Source: Furcasterigmium furcatum (taxonomy: Eukaryota > Ascomycota > Sordariomycetes > Glomerellales > Plectosphaerellaceae). From it: a stretch of DNA of 64,000 nucleotides. This document shows positions 33,813 through 43,306 of this stretch, piece by piece; position 1 is the first letter of the stretch, and the number at the start of each line of letters is the position of its first letter. The stretch is taken from NCBI GenBank assembly GCA_001599815.1, contig BCIA01000001.1:5910978-5974977 (forward strand), given 5' to 3'. The translations under genes were made by a program, and so were the position numbers. The notes below the pieces were generated by a model. The model was given only the letters and a program-made list of their open reading frames with translations. It made no database searches and was not told the DNA's origin.

Positions 33813-35381
33813 ATGACGATATCAATGACAAGCCCCCCGTCTGGGAGATCCAAACGCAGACGCAGCAACTCTCCGCCGCCGGCGAAAGGAACAGATGCAG
33901 CCTCCCACGCGTTCCTGGCAGAGAACCGCCTGGGCACGCGGGCTTCCAGCTTGCTTGTTACACACGTTAACAAGGTCGAGCTGGATGATGAACTCGTTAG
34001 CCTCGACGAATATGTCCTGACCGACCTCGCCCATGCCGTCATGCTCACACGCACCGGTATCTTCGATGCCCAGCACGGCCGCGGCATCATCCAGGCTCTC
34101 CTTGATCTCCGCTCCGGCGAGACGGCTAAGCTTCTCGCCTCTGATCCCCAAGTGGGTACCCTCGGCCTCCAGATCGAGCAGTATCTCGAGAGCGTCCTGG
34201 GACCCCACGGCCGAGACATCCAGCGAGCCCGCAGCCGCATCGACCAAAAGGCCACCAACTGGCGCCTGTTGAACCGTGCCAGCTTCACAAAGGTCATGGA
34301 CGAGATGGCCCGCCTCGGTGCTGAAATTCTTTCCACGGCCGAACGGTATGCCGGCGCCCTGATGCCCGGGTACACACACCTGCAGCACTCACAACCCACC
34401 ACGATCGATCACTACCTCAATGCTCAGTACTGGGCGGTGTCACGAAACCTCGATCGGCTACTCGACGCCTACGACCGCCTCAACGTCAGCCCGCTCGGCG
34501 GCGCTGCCTACAGCGGCACCTCCTGGCCCATCGACCGATCCGATACCGCCGCCTACCTCGGCTTCGACCGTCCCATCGCCAACGCCCGAGACGCCGGGCT
34601 CGCATCCCTCGACATGGGCGCCGAGCTCGCCAACGTTCTGGCCATGACACTGTCCGGGATCAGTCGTCTGGCCTCCGACCTGAACTACTGGTCCTCCAGC
34701 GAGGTTGGACTAGTGCGAATAGACGCATCGCTGTGCGGCACATCGAGCATGATGCCCCAGAAGCGCAACCCCATGGTCCTGGAGCGTATCCGCGGTCTCG
34801 CCGGCGTCTCAGTGGGCTGGGCCGCAAGCCAGCTAGGCGTCATGCACACCGCGACGTCCACCGACGTCGACCAAGCGTACATCCACAACCTGCTGCCCGG
34901 CCAGTGCGACGAGACGGTGGGAGCCATCGCGTTGCTGCGCGAGGTCATCGCGACAGTGGAGTTCAATGTGCCCGCCATGCGTGTCTCAGCCGGCCAGCAC
35001 TGGTCCACGGCCAGTGCCCTGGCAGATGCCCTCGTCGCGTCGCACGGGTTGAGCTTTCGCGATGCCCACGAGAGCGTTGCCCAGCTGGTCGCCTCTCATG
35101 AGCGAGCCGGTGGCGGCGAGCTACGCGGTGATCTCATCACCAGCAAGCCCCTGAGCTCCTATTCAGACTCTCAGCTGAAGACGATCCTCGATTCGGAGGA
35201 ATTCGTCGCCTCTAGAACCAGCTTGGGCGGGACTTCTGTCGCGGCACGTCAAGTTCTCGCCACCAGCGCCCTGGCTGACCTCGAGGACAAGAAGGAGAAG
35301 CTTGGGAGCCGCGCCGCCCAAGTCGCAAAGGGGCTCGAGCGGCTCCTCGAAGATGCAGAAACACTCGTTGCCTTGAGATGA
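33813..35381 (+). CDS. argininosuccinate lyase-like enzyme of the fumarase/aspartase superfamily
   Basis: An intronless frame of 522 aa. After a basic, Ser/Pro-rich leader of about 35 residues comes the lyase core with 'LAHAVML', 'GYTHLQHSQP' (about 186, containing the conserved Thr-His pair), 'NVSPLGGAAYSGTSWPIDR' and the superfamily signature 'GTSSMMPQKRNP' (about 309) with the catalytic-loop serines. The fold and catalytic residues look intact, so it should perform beta-elimination of fumarate or a related anion from a substituted substrate. The core departs from housekeeping argininosuccinate lyases ('CGTSSMMPQKRNP', 'TATSTDVDQAY'), so it is probably a paralogue with another substrate. 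The Met at 33813 is chosen; the frame opens upstream to 33636 without family-like sequence. Its intronless state contrasts with intron-rich neighbours. Confidence 0.8.
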   Translation: MTISMTSPPSGRSKRRRSNSPPPAKGTDAASHAFLAENRLGTRASSLLVTHVNKVELDDELVSLDEYVLTDLAHAVMLTRTGIFDAQHGRGIIQALLDLRSGETAKLLASDPQVGTLGLQIEQYLESVLGPHGRDIQRARSRIDQKATNWRLLNRASFTKVMDEMARLGAEILSTAERYAGALMPGYTHLQHSQPTTIDHYLNAQYWAVSRNLDRLLDAYDRLNVSPLGGAAYSGTSWPIDRSDTAAYLGFDRPIANARDAGLASLDMGAELANVLAMTLSGISRLASDLNYWSSSEVGLVRIDASLCGTSSMMPQKRNPMVLERIRGLAGVSVGWAASQLGVMHTATSTDVDQAYIHNLLPGQCDETVGAIALLREVIATVEFNVPAMRVSAGQHWSTASALADALVASHGLSFRDAHESVAQLVASHERAGGGELRGDLITSKPLSSYSDSQLKTILDSEEFVASRTSLGGTSVAARQVLATSALADLEDKKEKLGSRAAQVAKGLERLLEDAETLVALR

Positions 35382-35550
35382 TGCTCAAGCTAATATGATG
35401 TATTTGATAGCAGTCAATCGACCCATTTCCTTTCCCCAAGACCCATGAAATCCACGCTCAACAGGACATGATATAACCGACAGGCTAACGCTTGCTTGTT
35501 CGAAGTTTACCCGTGAGAAAGACAAAACTGACCTCGCCCCGTTCATTCAC

Positions 35551-36561
35551 TCACTCCTTCAACGAGACTCGGAACCGATCCAACTCTTCCCCCGATGGGT
35601 ACGGATCAAACACATGTAGTAGCTGATCTGAGGTTGCAATCTCCAAGCTCAAGTTCGGGTCCAAGGGAATGCCGACATCAAAGTCGCCAAAGTCCCAGTT
35701 CGGACTGACAGCTGGGGCTGTGACGGAGGCTTGGTTATCGGGGGCGGTCGTGGGTGCTGGGCTTTTCTGTCCCAACTGGCCGCAGACATCATCCAGCAAC
35801 CGCGCCATCAGCTGGTCAAGCTGCCCGTTGTTGACAGTGCGCACCTGTGATGCATCGAGATGTTTTGAAACAAGGCCAGCGCCATGATGCGCCCAGAATT
35901 GGCGGATCATCCCAGCACCTTCCTCTATAGCGGTGCCCATGTACGGGTTGCTCGGCATAGGCAGTGCGGGGAAAAGGGTCTCCCACAGTGAGTACCACTG
36001 TCCTTCCGGACTGAGCTTCCGGCTGACGGGCTGCTTCAGAAGCGCCTGGGCTCGTGGAGACACCAGATCGTCCAAGCCCGGGTCCCGCTGTGTGCAGAGC
36101 CGGGACCTGACGTGTACGTCGCGGCGAATTTCTGATGGAAACTTCATGAAGCATGTCGGACAGTAGTACAACGAGGGAAAGTGCCGCCGCTGGAGATGTT
36201 GCTTGACATCCCGGATGCGCTTCAGCTTCAAGTTCAAGCAGTTCTTGTGCCGGACCGGATCCAGTCGCAGGAATGGACACGCAAAGATCGGGAGTTCATT
36301 CTTCTCTCCGCTGTCAATGCTGCGATCAGCCGCTCGGCGAACATCTTTGCCGATCTCCTCCTGAGTGGGCAGGCTGGGGCTTTGGCTGGAAATCGTCCGT
36401 CTCTTATGGTCCGAGGTCATCTCTGTGTCAGAGGAGGACGGTGTCCAGCTGCGCTTCTGGCCAGATGGCGAGGCTGGGGCAACGGGCCCGGCCCCGTGCC
36501 GAGAGACCCAGGCGGCTCGGGCCCGAAAGGGTGACAGATCATCGATCCGCTCGGATGCCAT
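35551..36561 (-). CDS. fungal C2H2-like zinc-finger domain protein
   Basis: A single exon of 336 aa. The central motif 'ACPFLRLDPVRHKNC' followed by 'RIRDVKQHLQRRH' and 'YYCPTCFMKF...H...C' is the paired C2H2-like finger found in many Pezizomycotina proteins. The next block, 'GQWYSLWETLFPALPMPSNPYMG', is the usual extension after the fingers. The N-terminus (1-90) is Ser/Arg/Pro-rich and likely disordered; the C-terminus ends in an acidic, Asp/Pro-rich segment that could act in activation. DNA or RNA binding is inferred from the fingers. Two damaged relatives lie at 39269-40653 and 40835-41433. It ends 169 bases from the convergent lyase gene. Confidence 0.78.
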   Translation of the reverse strand: MASERIDDLSPFRARAAWVSRHGAGPVAPASPSGQKRSWTPSSSDTEMTSDHKRRTISSQSPSLPTQEEIGKDVRRAADRSIDSGEKNELPIFACPFLRLDPVRHKNCLNLKLKRIRDVKQHLQRRHFPSLYYCPTCFMKFPSEIRRDVHVRSRLCTQRDPGLDDLVSPRAQALLKQPVSRKLSPEGQWYSLWETLFPALPMPSNPYMGTAIEEGAGMIRQFWAHHGAGLVSKHLDASQVRTVNNGQLDQLMARLLDDVCGQLGQKSPAPTTAPDNQASVTAPAVSPNWDFGDFDVGIPLDPNLSLEIATSDQLLHVFDPYPSGEELDRFRVSLKE

Positions 36562-37713
36562 TTTAGTGGAGGGGATGACAGGTCACGTGGGGGAACCACT
36601 GGTGAGGTACCTAGGTACTGACGTGAGCCTGTTCTTCCTGGGTGTTAGCTGAAGTTTTCTGGACCGACAATGCTTCAAGGGAAGGTGGACTTATTACTGT
36701 GAAATGTCAGGGTATTTTGTCTTGGGTATTGAAAGATAGATTGCTCTTGCCGTGCGGGATCACCTGCACTTGTAGTCTCGCAACAAGATCCCAAGAGTGC
36801 GGTCAGGGAGCCCTGGAGATCTGAGGCTGGCAATTCGGGAATTGAGTCTTTCGGACGACGACCTTACGTACCAACATACTTATGGGGCCATGGTGGCTGT
36901 GCAAAGGAGCGCATGCGATTGGGCGGAGGCCCGCTAACTAAGCATTGGGTGGCGTCCAGGGGGAACAGGTCACCTCGAATTCCTGCCGTTTCCTTTGACA
37001 TATGACGTGCGGTGTGCCGGCGGCTTGCCAAGCAGGAGGAATTCGCTTCCTGGACATGATTTGCTGTGATGTGATGGTGAGTACTGAACCAGGGTGGCGC
37101 ACTGCGACACGACACGACCTAATGGAGACCTTGATCAGTCTGATACTCTCGCGATAGCTCTTTCCCCCTATCTGGCCAGCTTCACTTAGCTGGATAATTA
37201 ATACCACTCTAGGCTACCCAACCAGGGGCGGCCTTGACTGCGACGACAGCCTGCTATCAAGGGCTGCTCAGGTGAAAAAAAGCGACCCGGATCAGACGAT
37301 TGTGCCACCTCTCATTACGCCCAGGCGCTCTGCACGTCTTCAATACCTCCTCAGTATTCACCACTATTGCTTATTGGGCATCTCGGAGCAGGTTTTACCA
37401 ATGACCATCTAGTTTCTTCTCTGAGTACCTGATAATTATCCAGCGATGGATACCAAGGGCAACTTCCCTTGCGACCTGAGGTGCACTGACTTGTCGTATC
37501 ACCAAACTTGGCCGGTAAAGAAATCCAACGAATCAAATCTTGCCAACTGAGGGTCTGTAGAACTACCCCGAGAGCTCCGCCAGCCTATAGCCCCGAAGTT
37601 CCTCCTAGTAGATCCTCTGATGTAGGCTATGTTTGGGGTACCAATGCTCAGCATAGTGTCGAATCTCATCAGTTTTGGCAATAGCTCAACCCCATGCAAA
37701 TACATGATTCTCT

Positions 37714-37754
<41 letters not shown>
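37714..37754. repeat. (GA)n microsatellite
   Basis: About 20 GA units with a single interruption (GACA) near its left end. Confidence 0.95.
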
Positions 37755-37756
<2 letters not shown>

Positions 37757-38796
37757 ACAGATCATGGGACTTGCAACAAGCCGATGGGTAGGCGCTGCGT
37801 CCCTTGCCCTTTATTGCTACCTATCTGATCTCCAACTTGCATTGCCTTGAAGTGTGAAATTGACAGAATTCACCAGTGTCAAAGTAGAAACAGATTACAA
37901 AAGTGTTCAATTGAGGTGCCTTGCAGTGAAATGGCAGAATGGCCGCCTCGTACAAAGCCAACGATGGCCGCTAGGTAATGGGTAGTAGGCAGTAGGTACG
38001 CGCAAGGATGGAAGTGAACCAGACAGCCGTCGGTTCGTCTCGTGCCTTCATGCCCCTTCCTCTACTGCCCCTGTCAATCAAAATCCTCGGGCTGCATCCG
38101 TGGATGAGCGACTTAAAGAGGCAGAGGGGCAGTCGCCTCCCGTCAAAAGTCTGCCCTGAATGGCGAGCCCGTCGTCTTGGAGCCAGTATCGGATCCGAGA
38201 TTCTCTTAGGACCTTCCGAGAGGATTTTGATGTGCTGGAGAATTTGCAACATGTTGATTTTAGACATAACGAGCTGTCATGTTTGCAATCGACGATGGAT
38301 GAAGTTGCGGGAGATTGGTTGTAGCCTGAGTCGGGCAGCTTCCGATCTGGTCCTGAATCTGTGTTCACGACCTCCCAATTTGTGGTAGCGGAGGTCATTG
38401 ACACGGGCTTGCCGAAACTCATTGCGATTTCTGCGTATTATAGAATGGCAAGAGAGGATGACGGAACGTGGCAAGCCTGAGGAGGGGAAGCGATGCGACT
38501 CAAGCGACCGCACTGGCAAAGGATCCGGTATGTGTGTAGGGTGATGCTGTTCGAGAGGATTAAGCAACAGTTGGAGATATGAGATATGAATAAAAAGGGA
38601 AAGGTATTGTCTTCTGAACGGCAAGCCTCCATCGTATCATCCAATCTTATGATATAAAAATTGAACGAACAAGCACACCCGTGCTCTCCCCAATGATAAG
38701 ATCAAATGATCAGATCTATAACTCCCGCGGTGATATTCATTGAAAGAACGACGGTGTGCTTCTCGCAGTAAAATCGTTGTTTGGCAACTTTAGCCG

Positions 38797-38969
38797 GAGA
38801 GCGCAGGTGTGCCCTTCGCTTCGATGCCGTCGTGCAGGTGTCGCAGCTCGTAGCCTATCCCCCAAGAGCACAAATGTGCTCTTTGCGTTGATGTCGTTGT
38901 ACAGCGGTTCTTGGGGCCCTCGAGCACATCCCCATAGACACGTGGCAAATGAAGAGCACAAATGTGCTC
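38797..38969. repeat. diverged short tandem repeats with GAGCACA-AA-TGTGCTC palindromes
   Basis: A 41-base unit at 38797-38837 aligns without gaps to 38864-38904 with 30 identities. Ten of the eleven differences are C-to-T or G-to-A reading from the first copy to the second. The second copy includes an 18-base segment (38864-38881) repeated exactly at 38952-38969, containing an interrupted palindrome with 7-base arms. Weaker relatives lie near 38670-38690 (inverted) and 38740-38765. Confidence 0.7.
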
Positions 38970-39268
38970 AATTAAACATGTGCATACTTTGAATAAGGAA
39001 AAACGGGGGTGTCTCCGTCAGGTCGGGGGTGACGTTGTAGGCAAGTCGTCTCAAAGCGAGCAAACTCAGGTAAGGGTCATGGGAGCCGCGGCTACATTGA
39101 GTGCACACAGATAAAGGCCAATGGTATAAAATCAGGACTCTCATGGCAGTACTATCGGACAGTGAGTAGGGACTTGTTGAATCATTATTTTACTTCCGTG
39201 GGTAGGCCAGCCCGCCCCTGTCTAAGCGACGCCCAGCATAGCGATCGCCAGCAGAGCTCTGCTCAGGC

Positions 39269-40653
39269 TTGTTGACGTTGACACCATTACCGCTCATCAC
39301 ATCCGGCCCAGGCGCGATGCCAATCATCAACCAGCAGGTCGGCCCTTTGAAGACATCTGCGGCCAATCGGTCCCAGTCGCAATCCACAACTTCACAGGTT
39401 CGTTCGTCGCCCGCCAACAATCGCGATGAAGTCGCAAAGACCGGCCACAATGGCAAATCATCACGGTCAAGGAAGAACAATGCCGAGCGCGGCCAACGCC
39501 GCAACGACCGCGACAACAACAGCCGCGACGATGCAGCCACCACAGATGACCCTAATCAGGAGCGACTGATGGCCTGTCCTTTTTATAAACTGGACCCCGT
39601 TGCCCACCGCGAATGCGCCGGGGCCATACTCAGAGGCTTCAGGGAAGTCTCTCAGCACCTGACGAGAAACCACTCCCTCGGGAACTTCTACTGTGCGAGA
39701 TGCCACGCGTGGTGGGACCCCAAGAACGAGCAGCTGTTCAACATCCATTGCGGACGTGGCGCGTGCAGTCTCCGGGACCGGATTTTCAAGCCCGATAGAT
39801 TTGAGACAACAGAAATAGACATCCTGACGGCGAGGGATGCGACGGGGCCGCCTAGAGGCGCGCCAGCGATGAGATAAAATGGTTCTGGGTCTGGCACACG
39901 TTCTTCCCCGGCCACGCCCCTCCCGAATCGCCCTACCAATCGGTTCCTATGCAGGACGCAAATGAACACTTTCAGCGAGCCCCAGTCAGCGTCAAGCAGG
40001 CTTTCTACAGCCAGGTCAATGGCTGGGATGCCTTCAACGTCATGAAACTCGCGGAGAAGGTCTGCGAAGGTCTTCCCATCCGACTGCGGCGACACCCTGG
40101 CGAGATGCTGCCAGGTACAGTACTGCCAGACATACCGACTCTGGCCGCAACGCTGGTGCCACCACCGAATCCAGCTGTTCATCCCGCGTTGACGGTTGGC
40201 TCGGACTCTCCTGCCGCCTTCCAGGCCCTGACGTTGGGCCTGGTTTCGGGCGTTGCACACATGGAAGCCCTGGACTTGGATATGTGGAGCAACGAAAATG
40301 AGACCATCACCAGTGGCCAAATGCTTGGTTTCTCGACACCTGACCTGCACGGATCGGGGATCACGATGTGGGATGACTTCGACACTGCCGGTGGTCAGCC
40401 TATGCTCCCAATGTTTGGTGGCCCAATTCTTGGTTCTTGGGTGTCTGATGCCCTAGGAGCTGAACCCAACGGATCATGGAACACGGAGTTCCCTAATTTT
40501 TGGTCCGTTGAAGACCGGCGGCTCGTGGAAACGAGTTTTTGGAAATACCGGCGGCTTCTCGGTCTTCTCAACAGATTGCTGTGTAAATATCATCTCAACG
40601 ACTTGGCTCTCCGACTCCGTGTCGAAGGACAACAGCAACAACACCGTCGGTAA
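39269..40653 (+). pseudogene. C2H2-like zinc-finger family gene with a frameshift
   Basis: The first frame (39269 to the stop at 39875-39877) has a disordered N-terminus and the family finger block: 'ACPFYKLDPVAHREC', 'FREVSQHLTRNH', 'FYCARCHAWW' and a final His/Cys pair. The family's next block is then found in another frame: 'EIKWFWVWHTFFPGHAPPESPY' in short form, read from about 39870 and open to 40653. The switch falls within 39853-39877, too short for an intron. A GCGCGC run at 39858-39863 with one extra dinucleotide would explain it. Either the gene is recently broken or the assembly has an error. If repaired it would be a protein of about 460 aa, related to the intact gene at 35551-36561. 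The Met at 39317 is an alternative start. Confidence 0.68.
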
Positions 40654-40834
40654 GCAACAGGACACCCTGGAATGGGAGCTCTCACAACGCCATGGTAGCC
40701 CTCGTTAAAATGGGGCGGATAGACGAGATGCCTTTCTTCACTTTCGTTAACCTGGTTTCTCCTTTGTCGTGTGCAATTTGTTTTCATGTAATGAGTGGTG
40801 AGATACAGCGTAAACAAAAATTTCCAACGCCATG

Positions 40835-41433
40835 TCATTCTGGAGCCTCATGCTTCCCTTGCAAGCGCCCGACGGGATGTCCTCGATCCGGATGTAGTCT
40901 ATTCATTAGCTCCTCCAACACCACCGCCTCCAGATCGGTGACGGCACAGGGCAAGGAGATCTCGATGGAGCAGAAAATTAGCGACCCGCTGGTGACCGTG
41001 ATGTGTCAAGCCCTCAGACGCGATACCTCCAGTTCAAAATCCTCGCAGAAGTAAGGGGAATATCTGTTTTTGTCGTCAGCAAGTACAGCAAAACGAGTAG
41101 CTTTTTCCACTTCTCCTCGATTCCAAGGGCTGGGTTGTCCTCCCGCATCAGGTCCTCCACGTCGAAGTCGCTCAGTCCTTCGATCGGGGTGAGTGGTTGG
41201 AGCTCACACAAGTTCTGTCGGATATGCTCATCTCGCTCCGCGAGTCCATCAAACGTCCAACGGCATCTGGGAGAGATACTACTCAGAGGATTATAGGCGT
41301 TTTCCCTCGACCGGGATGCCAAATTCCTATCAGCAGATCGATCTTGGTGAATGGCGGGTTGGCAGGCACTGGAATCTAGTCCTGAAAACCCAGAGTTGGA
41401 GGTCGCGGGACGCCCACCAGGGCATGGCACCAT
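40835..41433 (-). pseudogene. decayed third member of the C2H2-like zinc-finger family
   Basis: Minus-strand sequence from 41433 carries 'RCRWTFDGLAERDEHIRQ' followed by 'GLSDFDVEDLM' and 'LGIEEKWKKL', which match the second finger and the post-finger block of the same family. The frame then breaks: 'YSPYFCEDFELE', the expected continuation, is in a different frame and is soon followed by a stop. Beyond it an open stretch with 'LEAVVLEELMNRLHPD' runs to a stop at 40835-40837. The N-terminal 'ACPF' finger was not found. At least one frameshift and one stop point to a pseudogene. Confidence 0.6.
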
Positions 41434-43306
41434 TGGGACAAGCTTGCCTGTTCAAACTATTCTTCGGCCTCAGTCTAGTCCAAGATCGCCTTGTAATATG
41501 GTAGAATGAGCGACTTGGGCATATTGATGTTGTCACAAGTCAGGGAAGAGGCCGTTTGCGTGCCCGCCTAATTTGCAGGTAGGTCGAGTTACTCGTCTTC
41601 CAGGATTCCAGCAGGACTACAGCACTTCTTCGAGTCACTCAACTCTGTCGCTACATCTCCCGACTGACTTTCCAGCACCTGATGGTCTCTGCCAGGGCCC
41701 AGGTTCCATAGATATCGGACTCTGGGCAGTCTGAATTAGAGGGACCTCGTGTGCGTACTCAGCAACGATATCGACGGAGTGACAAGGCAGGAAAGCCGGC
41801 CCACGAACCGCTGGGCGCTGCACCTCTGGGTTCTCTCCACACTGCGGGTTATGTTTAACATATTCGCACATGAAAACGACGGGCTGCGAGGCAAGGCCGA
41901 GGGAGGCAGAGGGAGAAAGGAGCGAGGTGGCGTGAACGGCACTTCACCCGCACTGGAGGGAACTGGACGCCTCTCCTCGCTCAACGAGGGCCATGCACGA
42001 AGAAGCCCCTACGACAAATCTCAGCCAGCAGAGGACACCAAGGTCACAGAGGTCCTTGAGCCCTGGTAAATCAGGGACAAGGATTCGTTCAAGTTCTCGC
42101 ACGAGGGAGAAGGGCGTCGATTCTGTGTGTTAGTCGTGATGGAATGTCTGGGGAAAAAGAGAAGTGCAAGGGAGGGTCTGTTGAAGCGTTGGAGGCACCC
42201 TGAGGGCTGGGAAGCTCGGATCATGTGAGAACTTGAGGGGACATTTAGGGGAGCTGGGGGAGTTCCGCCATGTGTTCTCAAGTGAGACATGGGCATCAAA
42301 GACGGCGAAGGCTGGCAAGGGGCGGCGCGTGGGCGATCCCTTGGCTGTCTGCCAGCCCCTTGGGCGTTTGTTGCTTGATGATAAACCCTCGACAGGCCAG
42401 CCACGCCAATTCCCAGGGTACTCTCTGGTCATGACATGATGCCCAGATGCAGGTACCCGAGGAGGCGGTCGCTGACGTTTGGGGGAGCTGAGAGGAGCGA
42501 ACACGAGATGGGGACGGATGAACCGTGCATTTTTGCGGGCTGAACTGGGGAAAAGCTGAATTGATGATGGACAACCGTGTTCTATTACTGGAACCATCGG
42601 CGAGCGGCTGTAGATCATGTCGGTGTCCGCTTGCCGCCCGTTCCGTTCTTTCCCCAGCCTTTTTCATTCTCTTTCTTTCCCTTTCCTGCCTCTTAATGGA
42701 ATAATTGGCCTGGGTGAGACAGAAAAAAAAAAGGGTTCTACCTAATGCTACTTCGCTACTGGTGCATCCAATGGACCTGTAAGAAAGTGGAATGTGCGGT
42801 GAGAAAGAACGTCCTCTGCTCTTGCTCCTCCCGTCCGCAGGGTGAAACGTCACCGCAAACCCAAAATCCCCCCCTCCTTTTTTCGTCATCGAGCTCAGCT
42901 CCAGGCCTTTTCCACTCCTGCCTTTGCACCTGTACAAGATCCCTTCGCCTAAGGAGTGAGACCCGGTCGTCTCTCCTCCAGCCAACAACCCCTCAGCCCT
43001 CTGCCCGTTCCTGGTTCCTTTCCTCTTCAACTCCTTAGCCCTCCAGTATTTCGATTGAGTCGTCGTCAGCATCACCATTTCCACGCCTCTCGCGCATTTC
43101 CTCGGCCTTGAAACATCTCGAATCGCGTCGCTGATGCCAAGAAAAGGGGATCTCCGGCAGACGTCGTCGCATCCTCTTTGAATGCCGGGGTAGCCGGGTC
43201 GTCGGCTTGTCTGGGCATCCCCAACTCCCGCGCCGTTTCCTGTCAAGCTCCTTGGCATCTGGTCCCGATCCGATTCAGCAACAGCACCCCGGATAGACAA
43301 CCAGCA
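41434..43306. other. intergenic region and probable long 5' leader of acyltransferase gene
   Basis: About 1.9 kb. A minus-strand frame of 338 codons (42296-43312) covers much of it but has low-complexity, non-domain composition and is rejected as a gene. The part from about 42600 to 43306 is pyrimidine-rich on the plus strand and is probably the promoter and leader of the acyltransferase. An A-run lies at 42723-42732. Confidence 0.45.

Larger units (their letters stand above)
36562..39268. other. intergenic region with microsatellite and diverged short repeats
   Basis: About 2.7 kb, comparatively AT-rich, between two zinc-finger family members. It holds a GA microsatellite (37714-37754) and a cluster of diverged repeats (38640-38970). 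Small frames on the minus strand at 38078-38422 and 38277-38624 have no family resemblance and overlap in different frames. I support no gene here. Confidence 0.5.

Noticed and set aside
38078..38422. A small minus-strand frame with several cysteines
   Set aside because: No signal peptide, no family, and other overlapping frames of equal length in the same interval.
38797..38904. Calling the repeat changes classical RIP
   Set aside because: The altered cytosines are mostly in CpG and CpC contexts and not CpA, so only a directional transition bias is claimed.
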